Assembly: GCA_002753495.1 (NCBI GenBank)
Contig: PEAJ01000009.1
Location: forward strand, 1-34,650
Length of the DNA: 34,650 bases
Reading direction: 5' to 3'
Origin: Magnetococcales bacterium HA3dbin3
Lineage (GTDB): Bacteria; Pseudomonadota; Magnetococcia; Magnetococcales; DC0425bin3
A model generated the notes under the pieces. It had not been told where the DNA came from, did no database searches, and worked only from the letters and a program-made list of their open reading frames with translations. Made by a program: the position numbers and the translations under genes. This document shows, piece after piece, positions 15,556 to 23,842 of this stretch; the first letter of the stretch is position 1, and the number at the start of each line of letters is the position of its first letter.

Positions 15556-16197
15556 CTACTCGAACTCGATGATCACCTGCCGAACCACACCGCAAATTTT
15601 CACGTGGCGTCCAGCGAGGCTGAGGACGGGATAGCGTGGATTGATCGGGTTGAGGAACTTGTTGCCACCGTCGATAATCATCTGCTTGAAGGTGGCTTCT
15701 TTCTCGTCGTCCAGGCAGGCCACCACCAGGGATTTGTTGGCCGCACCGCGTTCGGGGTCGACGACGATGATGGCCCCTTCGGGTATTTTGGGTTCCATGC
15801 TGTCGCCGACCACGCGCAAGGCGAAGGCGGTACGCCCCAGCTTGCGGGTGGTATTGATCCAGTTGTCGATGTTGCCCGAGGCGTTGCGATCATGCACAAT
15901 GGCATCCCAGCGGCCTGCCTGTTCCCAGGAGAGGAGCGGGACGCGTGTGAGCGGGGTGGGGCCGCTGGCCAAGTTCTCAACGACACTTTCCAGGACGTTG
16001 TTGCCGAATTGCAGCCACTCCGGTGTGACGCCAAGGACCTCGGCCACGCGCAAGATATTCCGTTTGGCAATCCCGGTGCGGCCGGCCTCCCACTGAATGA
16101 CCGACTGGGGGCGGACGTCGACGCGACGCGCCAGCTCTGATTTGTTCAGCCCGGCCTTCCTGCGAGCCCAGGCCAATCTCTGTTGCAGTGTATCCAT
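15556..16197 (-). CDS. HTH-S24 peptidase repressor (CI/LexA-like)
   Basis: This 213-residue repressor has an N-terminal XRE helix-turn-helix (residues 6-65, LNKSELARRVDVRPQSVIQW) and a C-terminal LexA/CI-type autoprotease. The catalytic pair is Ser133 (VVGDSMEP) and Lys171 (EATFKQ). A likely self-cleavage bond is Ala94-Gly95 in WEQAGRW. Such proteins are inactivated by RecA-driven self-cleavage after DNA damage, or act as phage-type repressors. No phage structural, integrase or excisionase gene is nearby, so it may be a prophage remnant or a domesticated stress regulator. It faces a markedly AT-rich region with several dyads, suggesting autoregulation. Confidence 0.88.
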   Translation of the reverse strand: MDTLQQRLAWARRKAGLNKSELARRVDVRPQSVIQWEAGRTGIAKRNILRVAEVLGVTPEWLQFGNNVLESVVENLASGPTPLTRVPLLSWEQAGRWDAIVHDRNASGNIDNWINTTRKLGRTAFALRVVGDSMEPKIPEGAIIVVDPERGAANKSLVVACLDDEKEATFKQMIIDGGNKFLNPINPRYPVLSLAGRHVKICGVVRQVIIEFE

Positions 16198-16842
16198 GCC
16201 TTAAAGTGTATCCGAAGCTTTCGGTTAAGACCAACAAATTTTTTTCTTGGCGCAATGAAAGTAATCAAAAAGCGGGCCCGGAATTGAAGACTAAAAACGT
16301 TTTTATGTAAGCATACGCTGCATATATGCACACAAAATAATCACGCTCCCTCCTGTCTTGTATTGATGATGATTAATTATTAGGCATGCCTGTTTGTGGG
16401 TCGGTGGGATGGCAGGTAATCTCATGGCAACACCATGAAATAGAACATGAATTCATTCGGAAGAAAATTGTAAGTATAAAATACTTTGTAAGAAAAGATT
16501 TGGTTCTGCCAGCCCACACGCCTCACCTCCGATCTCGGCAGACCGGACCAACGAAAGTTTCAACAATACATCATGATATTACATTGATTCTCATTCAGCC
16601 CACCCGACCGCGACAAAATCCCGCAAAATCAGGCCGCGGAACTGTCCAATCGGACGATTCAACCGTTCCCAAAACGTCCATCCCCCGATATCATGGCCCG
16701 GTAAACGAAAGCTGGGGCAGTGAATCAGCCGGCTCCCGGGGAAACGGTGAATCAACTCCGAAACCGACCCCGGACAGGCCCGCGGCACCCCCCAACCAAC
16801 ATCGGCAAAACACACCCAGGCCAAGGCGGCAAAGGAGCGGAC
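16198..16842. promoter_or_regulatory. AT-rich divergent regulatory region with dyads
   Basis: The stretch lies between the S24 repressor gene (minus) and the coiled-coil repeat gene (plus). Its first 400 bases are far more AT-rich than the rest of the window. Visible dyads are CCGAA-gct-TTCGG at 16212-16224 (15 bases from the repressor start), a perfect 14-bp palindrome TAAAAACGTTTTTA at 16292-16305 and a perfect 12-bp palindrome TGCATATATGCA at 16319-16330. These are candidate operators. A plus-strand ORF from 16386 spans part of the region, but its translation is not protein-like. Confidence 0.5.
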
Positions 16843-17250
16843 ATGGGCAAAAGAGACGCCAAAAACAGCGATGCCAACGCAGAAGTCAAAAAAGAGGGGA
16901 AAAAGGATACCGATCCGGTCAAGGATCTTGGCAAGCGGTTGAAAAAATTTGAACAAAGTGTCGATGAGAGCATCCGCCAACTCTCGGAACGCAACGAGGC
17001 CCTCTACCGAAAGTTGACCGAAAGCATCTCGCAACTGGTCGATCGCAATGCTGCCCTCAACCGCAAGGTCTCCGAGCAGCTTGACCAACTCTCCCAACGC
17101 AACGGCGCCCTCGCCAAAAAAATCACCAGCGGGCTGGAACAGGTCTCCGAACGCAACGCCGCCCTGAGCCGCAAGGTGGCCGAGGAGGTCAGGCAACTCT
17201 CCGAGAGAAATGACGCACTGCGCCGCAAGCTCGCGAAAAAGAAGAAATAA
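16843..17250 (+). CDS. Small protein of five 18-residue coiled-coil repeats
   Basis: This is a 135-residue hydrophilic protein. The ATG is preceded by AAAGGAG at 6 bases. The first 40 residues are Lys/Asp/Glu-rich. Residues about 46-135 are five consecutive 18-residue units built on the pattern Q-L-S-E-R-N-x-A-L-x-R-K-(L/V/I), for example QLSERNEALYRKLTES and QVSERNAALSRKVAEE. The protein ends in a poly-Lys tail. Eighteen residues equals one 11-residue plus one 7-residue coiled-coil period. There is no signal peptide or membrane helix. The basic tail could bind nucleic acid or polyanions. No family is recognised. It diverges from the S24 repressor gene and may be under its control. Confidence 0.8.
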   Translation: MGKRDAKNSDANAEVKKEGKKDTDPVKDLGKRLKKFEQSVDESIRQLSERNEALYRKLTESISQLVDRNAALNRKVSEQLDQLSQRNGALAKKITSGLEQVSERNAALSRKVAEEVRQLSERNDALRRKLAKKKK

Positions 17251-17759
17251 TTTAATCGGGTCGCAGTTCCCTGCCCGGGCAAGGGCGGGCAACCCTCTCC
17301 CAGGGTGTTCCTGCCCGTGTCTGGGGAAATGCTGCCTGGCCCCGCCGGAGATCAGGTCCGGCGTCGGGGGTACGCCTTGCCGTAACGCCCGCCCGGGGCA
17401 TCGGTCGTCGCCGTTTGGTGGTTTCGCGCCCCGACCACCCCCTGGACGTCCGTTCGGAAACCACCCCCCTGCCCAGGAACGGCAAAAACCTCCGCCCTCC
17501 CCTCCAGCGCCCGTCGCAGGCCGTGCCGGCATCCGTCTCCCCCCATGAGTTCGCGCGCGTGCGGCCGGGCTGAAAAATTCGCGTTGAATTTTATCAGCCC
17601 ATGACCCACGATTGGCCGCCGTGCCGCCTCCGTCGAACAAACCTGGACGGCGGAAAAGGCCTTTCTCCACCCCCAACCGATCAAGTCAAGGAGCAACCTC
17701 GCCGGCCAGGACAACGCCGGCGGCGTCTCCCCTCTCCCGCTCCCGGTAAACGACTTAAA
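17251..17759. other. Gene-free stretch upstream of the binding-protein gene
   Basis: No convincing ORF lies here. The sequence after 17260 is GC-rich, with short palindromes such as TGCCCGGGCA but no clear terminator T-run. A promoter for the plus-strand binding protein and diguanylate cyclase pair should lie toward the right end, but no good -35/-10 pair stands out. Confidence 0.4.
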
Positions 17760-18809
17760 ATGCAAGGATATTTTACACTCTCCTCCACGCTGACGCTGCT
17801 TCTGCCCTTCCTGGCCTGGTTGGGGGTCATGATACCGCCACACTCCCACGCCGAGACCCCCGCGCCGGAGATGACGCTGAGCCTGGTCGGCCCTGGCAAC
17901 CTCTCTTTCCTCCCGTTCGACCTGATTCCCCGCATCGGCGCTGACCGCGCGGAAGGGACAACGATCAGGCTCAAACACACCGACGGCGGTACCGCCGCGC
18001 TCGACCAACTCCTCTCCCGCAATAGTGATTTCGCCGCTGTCGGTTTGACCGCCCTCATGATGGCCGCAAAAGCCGGCGCCCCACCCCCGGCGATCGCCAT
18101 TGCCCCGGTGGCGGATATCCCCTTGTTCGTGCTCATTGTGCGTCAGGCGCTGCGCGACCAGATCAAGGGGGTGGCTGATCTGCGCGGTCGCACCATCGGC
18201 GTGCCATCGCGTTCGGCCAACATCAGGACCGCGGCCGAACAGCTTGTCGTCTCTCTCCTGCGCGCCCATGGCCTGGAGACGGAGGATGCGCGCATCATTC
18301 CCATCGGGCAGGGGCGCAAGGGACGCGCCATCCTGCTCGAAAACGGCGAGATCGACGCGATCATGGCCGAAGAGCCCTTCGCCTCGGCCATGATCGCCTC
18401 CGGCGTCGCCTTCTCCCTGGTCTCCCTGGCCGACGAAGCCCCCGCCAGTACCATTCCGGGCAGTCGCTTTCTGCACGTAACCCTGGCAACCCGACCAGAC
18501 ACCATCGCCGGGGAGCCGACCAAAATCGAACGCATGGTCAGGATTCTGCGCCGATCCTTGACCTGGATCGCCACACACACACCGGAGGAGATTGTCGCCC
18601 ATCTGCCGATCCCCACACCGGATGAACAGAATCTGTTCATGCTCTGCCTGCGCCAATACCCACGCATGTTCAGTCGGAACGCACTATTCGATGCACACCA
18701 GCTCCGTGAAACCGAGCGATTCTTCCGCCACGCCAATCCGGAAAGGGCCCCGATCCAGGCCGATGGTCTGATCGATCCACGTTGGACAGCTGGGCGTGTT
18801 TCCCATTAG
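17760..18809 (+). CDS. Periplasmic solute-binding protein, NMT1/SsuA-like
   Basis: This 349-residue protein has a signal peptide over residues 1-31 (hydrophobic TLTLLLPFLAWLGVM, cleavage after HSHA). The remainder resembles ABC-transporter binding proteins of the NMT1/THI5/SsuA group. It includes a ligand-domain segment GVADLRGRTIGVPSRSA and the later ILLENGEIDAIMAEEPFAS, both standard positions in that fold. No permease or ATPase gene is present. Instead the next gene, only 2 bases downstream, encodes a membrane diguanylate cyclase with a periplasmic domain. The likely role is therefore ligand reception for signalling, not transport. The ribosome binding site is poor (no purine-rich run before the ATG). 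Confidence 0.85.
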   Translation: MQGYFTLSSTLTLLLPFLAWLGVMIPPHSHAETPAPEMTLSLVGPGNLSFLPFDLIPRIGADRAEGTTIRLKHTDGGTAALDQLLSRNSDFAAVGLTALMMAAKAGAPPPAIAIAPVADIPLFVLIVRQALRDQIKGVADLRGRTIGVPSRSANIRTAAEQLVVSLLRAHGLETEDARIIPIGQGRKGRAILLENGEIDAIMAEEPFASAMIASGVAFSLVSLADEAPASTIPGSRFLHVTLATRPDTIAGEPTKIERMVRILRRSLTWIATHTPEEIVAHLPIPTPDEQNLFMLCLRQYPRMFSRNALFDAHQLRETERFFRHANPERAPIQADGLIDPRWTAGRVSH

Positions 18810-18811
18810 CC

Positions 18812-21256
18812 ATGGCCAACCGCAACGTCATACTGCTCAGGCAACTCTCCCTCCGCGTCCTGACCGTGCTGGTTGCGACCGTCGTCGCTGCCGGCCTGTT
18901 TGTGTTCGCCCTGCAACATGTCGCCCTGGAAAAATCCATCCAGACCTCGCTGCTCTCCCTGCAACGGCACTATCAGGAAAAAGCCCACCGTCTGGATCAG
19001 GTGTGGCAGGGAGAGGCCATGCGTCTGCACGCCCGCCTCGAGGCAAAAAACCTGTTCTCCGGACCAGACAAGGGCTTAGATCCCCTGCGCGCAAGCCTGC
19101 GTCTGGAGGATCGCGACACCTTCCCGATCATCACGGTCCAGGGAGCGGACCAAAAGACCATCTTCCAGCTCGCCAATGCAGAACAGGTTCCGGATCATTT
19201 CGTTGCCGAAGGACCCTCGGGCTGGACCCTGGACAAGGAGGGCAAGTCCCTTTTCCGATGGTTCCGATACCCGCTTTGGCTGGGGGCACGCGGAAAAGGA
19301 CACCTGGTGCTCTTCGTTCCGATGGACAATGCCCTGCTCTTTCACAGCGCCATCCCGCCAACCAACCTTTTTCTGATCTACCACGGAAGCGTCGTCGCCT
19401 CCTCCCTGGGGCGTCGTGATCTTCCGGAACTCACCCCCAGCAACCGGCACGAATGGCACGATGGCTCGCGCTACGATCAGATCACCATGCCCTGGGGCGA
19501 CGCCGGAGAGCAGGGACCGCGCCTCCTGATACGTCACCGAAGCGCGCCCCTCTTCTCCGCCCAGGAGATCTTCGGCATGGGCTCCCTGGTCCTGATTGGC
19601 ATTGCCCTTCTCTTTTGGCACACCCTGGGATCGTGGGGCGTACGGCTTGCCCATCGCATTGCCGTTCTTGGCAAAATCTCCAGGGAGTTTTCGGATTGTT
19701 ACGATATTTCACCAGCCATGCGTCACGACTTGGGTCAGGTGCGCGCGGGTGCGCATGACGAAATCAGCGATGTCGCCGATGCCATGCAGCATCTCGTCGA
19801 AACCGTGGTGCATCATCACCAGGAGTTGGCCAATCGCGCCCGGGAGTTGCGCGAAAGCGAGGAGAGCTCCCGCGCCCTGACCCAGTCCCTGCGCGATATC
19901 GTGCTGGTCTTCGATGCCGGGGGCATTGTCCGCTTTTGCAACCACGTCGGCATCGCCGCCTTCGGTCTGATGCAGGGGGAGCTGATCGGGCGCCCCGTGG
20001 CGACCCTCCTGTCCGTCAGCAAGGGGGTCCGCTCCGGCAGCCGGGAACGACAGATCCATTTCCCAAACGACGCGGAAGGGCTGGCCGGTTCGGGAACGTT
20101 CGAGGGCACTGCCCGGCGCGCCGACACCACCGAGTTTCCAGTGGAGATCTCCCTCTCCCACTGGGTGCGACACGACATCCGCTACTTCACCGCCGTGGTG
20201 CGCGACATCTCCGAACACAAGCTGCTCGAGGCCCGCGATCTGCGCGCCTACGTCAACCGCGTCGCCATCAGCGCCCTGTTGGAGATTGGCATTGAATCCC
20301 TCCCCTTGCATCGCAAGCTGGAGGTCGCCCTGGAGATTATCCTTACCGTGCCCTGGCTGGCCGTACAATACAAAGGCTCGATTTTTCTGGCCATCGACAA
20401 CGATGGACTCGACATGGTAGTGCAGCGGGGATTGCCCCCGCACATCCAGCAAGGGTGTCGTCGTCTCGCCCTCGGTCATTGCATGTGTGGCCGAGCAGCA
20501 CAGAGCAAAAAGGTCGAGTTCTCCTCACAGGTGGATGCGCGCCACGATGGCCACGATACCGGCGATCCCCCGCATGGCCACTACTGTGTCCCCATCCTTT
20601 CCCGGGAAAAGCTCCTCGGAGTGCTCAACCTCTATGTCGATCACGGCCACTGCTACGATCCCGAAGAGGATGCCTTCCTCGTCACCATCGCCACCACCCT
20701 GGCCGGCCTGATCGAGCGCGGCATGGCGGAAGAGCGGGTGCAGTTCATGGCCAACCACGACCTGCTGACCGGTCTGCCCAACCGCATGCTCCTGCGCGAG
20801 CTGCTGGAACGCGAAATCCGCCACGCCGCCCGCTACCAGAAGAAGCTGGCAACCGGTTTCGTCGACCTCGACCACTTCAAGGTCGTCAACGACACCCTTG
20901 GCCATGAGGCGGGAGATGAACTGCTCAAGGCCGTGGCGGCAAAAATCCGCGAGCAGTTGCGTGATTCCGATACCCTGGCGCGGTTGGGCGGCGATGAGTT
21001 TGTCTTGATCCTTCCCGCGGTCAACGACCTCGACGGTGTTCTGCTGGTGGCCAACAAGGTGATCCAGGCCCTGGGTCAACCTTTCATCATCGCCGGCCAG
21101 CCGTGCCACATCGGCGCGAGCATCGGCATCAGCCTCTATCCCGAGCATGGACAGGGCGTCGATGCCCTGCTGCTCAAGGCCGATCGAGCCATGTATGCCG
21201 TCAAGAAGAGCGGACGCAACCACGTCGTCGTCTACGACGCCGCCCTCGACCCTTGA
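18812..21256 (+). CDS. Membrane diguanylate cyclase: periplasmic sensor-HAMP-PAS-GAF-GGDEF
   Basis: This 814-residue protein has membrane helix 1 at residues 13-35, an extracytoplasmic sensor at about 36-250, helix 2 at 253-272, a HAMP-like linker (273-340), PAS (350-470), GAF (485-640) and GGDEF (645-814). The catalytic motif GGDEF is intact (726-730), and an inhibitory RxxD site (RDSD, 717-720) lies five residues ahead. It should therefore make c-di-GMP with product inhibition. No EAL domain follows. The GAF domain carries Cys549, Cys557, Cys559, ARHDG and an HGHYC motif ending at Cys592. ATG 18812 follows the TAG of the binding-protein gene by 2 bases, so the two are co-translated and probably form one sensory unit. 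Confidence 0.92.
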   Translation: MANRNVILLRQLSLRVLTVLVATVVAAGLFVFALQHVALEKSIQTSLLSLQRHYQEKAHRLDQVWQGEAMRLHARLEAKNLFSGPDKGLDPLRASLRLEDRDTFPIITVQGADQKTIFQLANAEQVPDHFVAEGPSGWTLDKEGKSLFRWFRYPLWLGARGKGHLVLFVPMDNALLFHSAIPPTNLFLIYHGSVVASSLGRRDLPELTPSNRHEWHDGSRYDQITMPWGDAGEQGPRLLIRHRSAPLFSAQEIFGMGSLVLIGIALLFWHTLGSWGVRLAHRIAVLGKISREFSDCYDISPAMRHDLGQVRAGAHDEISDVADAMQHLVETVVHHHQELANRARELRESEESSRALTQSLRDIVLVFDAGGIVRFCNHVGIAAFGLMQGELIGRPVATLLSVSKGVRSGSRERQIHFPNDAEGLAGSGTFEGTARRADTTEFPVEISLSHWVRHDIRYFTAVVRDISEHKLLEARDLRAYVNRVAISALLEIGIESLPLHRKLEVALEIILTVPWLAVQYKGSIFLAIDNDGLDMVVQRGLPPHIQQGCRRLALGHCMCGRAAQSKKVEFSSQVDARHDGHDTGDPPHGHYCVPILSREKLLGVLNLYVDHGHCYDPEEDAFLVTIATTLAGLIERGMAEERVQFMANHDLLTGLPNRMLLRELLEREIRHAARYQKKLATGFVDLDHFKVVNDTLGHEAGDELLKAVAAKIREQLRDSDTLARLGGDEFVLILPAVNDLDGVLLVANKVIQALGQPFIIAGQPCHIGASIGISLYPEHGQGVDALLLKADRAMYAVKKSGRNHVVVYDAALDP

Positions 21257-21711
21257 CGCTGCCACGCCGTTCCTCCACGGATCGAAGAGCCCCCCCCTTC
21301 CGCTCCGCCGCCACATCCTCGGATCAACGTCGATCCGGGGATGAATCGAATTGATTCCAATTCCAGATCAAGATGGCAACGAGGCGGCAACGCGTGAGCG
21401 ACAAGACAGTACGTTTTTGGTACGGCGAGGAGCGAACAAGGCAGCCAGCGAAGTTGCCGCTTGATATGGAATTGGAATAAGGTGGGCCGGATTGTGTCTT
21501 CCATACATTCTGTCATACTTCATCACACTCCGTTATTTCATTTTATATTTCAAACTGTTCTGAAAATGTAACACGATGTCGATTTCGCTTGCTTATGGTT
21601 TTTGTTTTTGAGCATATTAACGAAGTCTGTGAAGCGGGGTGGGGGGAGAGCCCGAAGTTCCGGAAGGGCGACCAGGACAGGGAATGTCATCGCAGCGGGG
21701 GTGCACGGGAA
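21257..21711. other. Intergenic region between the two cyclase genes, holding repeat copy A
   Basis: No gene is seen. A dyad CGGATC-aacgtc-GATCCG at 21320-21337 lacks a T-run, so it is not a clear terminator. The 125-bp inverted-repeat element occupies 21354-21478. The following 110 bases (21480-21590) are AT-rich and may hold the promoter of the second cyclase gene. Confidence 0.5.
21354..21478 (+). mobile_element. MITE-like repeat, copy A (125 bp)
   Basis: The ends are near-perfect inverted repeats. The left end reads ATTCCAATTCCAGATCAAG and the right end, reverse-complemented, ATTCCAATTCCATATCAAG. After a two-base mismatch both arms continue with GGCAAC, giving arms of about 27 bases. The whole unit could fold into one long hairpin. 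It has no ORF. A second copy in opposite orientation lies at 31553-31678. By eye the copies differ at about 14 positions plus one single-base indel, mostly transitions. This fits a non-autonomous element mobilised by a transposase elsewhere, or a REP-like repeat. Confidence 0.75.
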
Positions 21712-23661
21712 ATGCGCGACCGACCAGGCGGTCTCTCTTGGCGAAGGTTGGGGCTGGATGTCAGGGTCGGTCTGGTAACGGTGGGTCTGTTTGCGGCGAT
21801 CTCGGCAACCCACGTGTTTGTGTGGGAGTCGCCGGCATCGTTTCCGGTCCTGTTTCTGGCGCTGCTTCTCACCTTCCGCCACATGGTTTGGCGGCCGATC
21901 CGCTCCCTTGAGGCGCAGGTTACCGCCCTCGGCGAGGGGGATCTCTCCCGACCTGTCTCCCTGGGTGGCGACGATGCCCTCGGTCGTCTGGCCAGGTCGA
22001 TCGATCGCATGCGCGTCCGGCTCATGGAGTCGCATGCCGTTCTCTCCGAGCGCAACGAAAGCCTGGAGAAACTTCTGCAAACCCTGGAAAGCCGTGTCCA
22101 GGATCGCACGCAGGCCCTGGCCGACAGCTATGCCCTCCTCGAACAGGAGCTGGCCCGTCGCCGTGATGCCGACAACAAACTCCGGGAAACGTTGCATCAG
22201 ACCGACCTGATTCTGGCCACGGTCGGCGAGGGAATCTTTGGTGTCAACCGGGAGGGGGCGATCACCTTCGCCAACGCCGCGGCGGCGCGGATGGTCGGCT
22301 GGAGTGTCGGCGAACTTCTGGGGCAAAAAAGCCATCCCCTGCTCCACCATACGCGACAGGATGGCACCCCCTATCCGGAGAGCGACTGTCGGGTGTGTCT
22401 CTCCATCTCCGAGAAGATACCCCGGAAGGCCAGCAATGAGGTGTTCTGGCGCCGGGATGGTTCACGTTTCCCCGTGGAGTATACAAGTTCGCCCATTTTC
22501 GATAGCGAGGAGGTCAGGGGCGCCGTCGTCGTTTTCCACGATGTCACCGAACGCAAGGCCGAAGAGGCGCGTGAGATGCGCAGCCAGATCTCACGTATCG
22601 CCATCAGCGCCCTGCTCGAAACTGGCCTGGAAAACCTGACCCTCGAACGCCAGCTTGAGGTGGCCCTGGATATCATCCTCTCCGTTTCCTGGCTCTCGAT
22701 CATCGCCAAGGGGTCCATTGCCCTGCTTGATCCGGATGCGGGGGAGCTGGTCATGACCGCGCAGCGCAACCTCTCCGAACCCCTTCTGCACGCCTGCGCA
22801 CGGATTCCGATCGGATACTGCCTCTGTGGACGTGCCGCCCAGGAGCGCCAGATCATCTTCGCCAACCAGATCGATGATCGCCACGACATCACCTTCGATG
22901 GCATCAAACCGCATGGCCACTACTGCATACCCATTCTCTCCCGCGGGCGTCTGCTTGGCGTTCTCAACCTCTACATTCCGCAGGGGCATCCGCGCAATCC
23001 GGAAGAGGATGCCTTCATGGCCACGATTGCCAACACGCTGGCCGGCATCATCGAGCGGCGACAGATCGAGGCCCAGCTCCGCGACGCCGAGGAGAAACTG
23101 CGGCAAAAAGCCCATCATGACACCCTGACCGGCCTTCCCAACCGGCTGCTTTTCCAGGAGCTGTTGCAACGCTCCCTGGCACAGGTTCGACGAGAGGGAA
23201 AATCCCTGGCCGTTCTCTTCATGGACCTGGATCGTTTCAAGGAGGTCAACGACACGCTCGGTCACGAGGCGGGCGATCAGCTGCTGATTGAGGTGGCCAA
23301 GCGCATCTGCGCCTGCCTGCGTGAAGAGGATACCGTCGCCCGCCTGGGTGGAGACGAATTCACCCTCATTTTGCAGGAGCCGTCACGGCGGGAGGATATC
23401 GTCCGTGTCGTGCAGAGGATCATAGAACAGGTGCGCAAGCCCTTTGTGCTCAAGGGTCGGGAGTGTCATGTCGGGGCGAGCGTCGGCATCTCCCTTCACC
23501 CCGAGCACGGCCGCGACCCCGTGACCCTGCTGAAAAAAGCCGACCAGGCGATGTATCAAACCAAGAATCGCGGCCGCAACGGCTACACCTTTTATACCCC
23601 TGACGCCGTCGAGGGCGACCCTTCCACCCCATCACCCTCCTCAACTCTGGACCGTACGTGA
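21712..23661 (+). CDS. Membrane diguanylate cyclase: HAMP-PAS-GAF-GGDEF
   Basis: This 649-residue protein starts at ATG 21712 (MRDRPGGLSW), with GGGA just upstream. Two closely spaced membrane helices (residues 18-37 and 43-58) leave almost no periplasmic loop. Then come a HAMP-like segment (60-112), a coiled coil (105-160), PAS (163-282, containing DGTPYPESDC), GAF (295-450) and GGDEF (465-640). GGDEF is intact (546-550), and RxxD is REED (537-540). The GAF domain matches the upstream cyclase closely, with Cys362, Cys370, Cys372, DDRHD and HGHYC ending at Cys405. It is a likely paralogue of the upstream gene that kept the cytoplasmic half but lost the periplasmic sensor, so it should read a membrane or cytoplasmic signal. 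Confidence 0.92.
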   Translation: MRDRPGGLSWRRLGLDVRVGLVTVGLFAAISATHVFVWESPASFPVLFLALLLTFRHMVWRPIRSLEAQVTALGEGDLSRPVSLGGDDALGRLARSIDRMRVRLMESHAVLSERNESLEKLLQTLESRVQDRTQALADSYALLEQELARRRDADNKLRETLHQTDLILATVGEGIFGVNREGAITFANAAAARMVGWSVGELLGQKSHPLLHHTRQDGTPYPESDCRVCLSISEKIPRKASNEVFWRRDGSRFPVEYTSSPIFDSEEVRGAVVVFHDVTERKAEEAREMRSQISRIAISALLETGLENLTLERQLEVALDIILSVSWLSIIAKGSIALLDPDAGELVMTAQRNLSEPLLHACARIPIGYCLCGRAAQERQIIFANQIDDRHDITFDGIKPHGHYCIPILSRGRLLGVLNLYIPQGHPRNPEEDAFMATIANTLAGIIERRQIEAQLRDAEEKLRQKAHHDTLTGLPNRLLFQELLQRSLAQVRREGKSLAVLFMDLDRFKEVNDTLGHEAGDQLLIEVAKRICACLREEDTVARLGGDEFTLILQEPSRREDIVRVVQRIIEQVRKPFVLKGRECHVGASVGISLHPEHGRDPVTLLKKADQAMYQTKNRGRNGYTFYTPDAVEGDPSTPSPSSTLDRT

Positions 23662-23842
23662 TTTGAGTTCCCCCACCCGCCCCTTTCGGGGTAGAGGAAA
23701 CGTTGCCGATGACGACTGACCGGGCTTTCCGCTCTTGTCCTGGCGGCGCGTTTCACGGTATTTTCCCCGCTTGGGTCGTTTGCCCCCGCACGGCGGGCGA
23801 TGGCCGATCGAGGGATACACGTCGTTTTCCAATTGAGCTGGC

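Noticed and set aside
16386-16952. 188-codon plus-strand ORF across the AT-rich regulatory region
   Set aside because: Translation is Arg/Gln/Pro-rich, composition changes midway, and it overlaps the well-supported coiled-coil gene in another frame.
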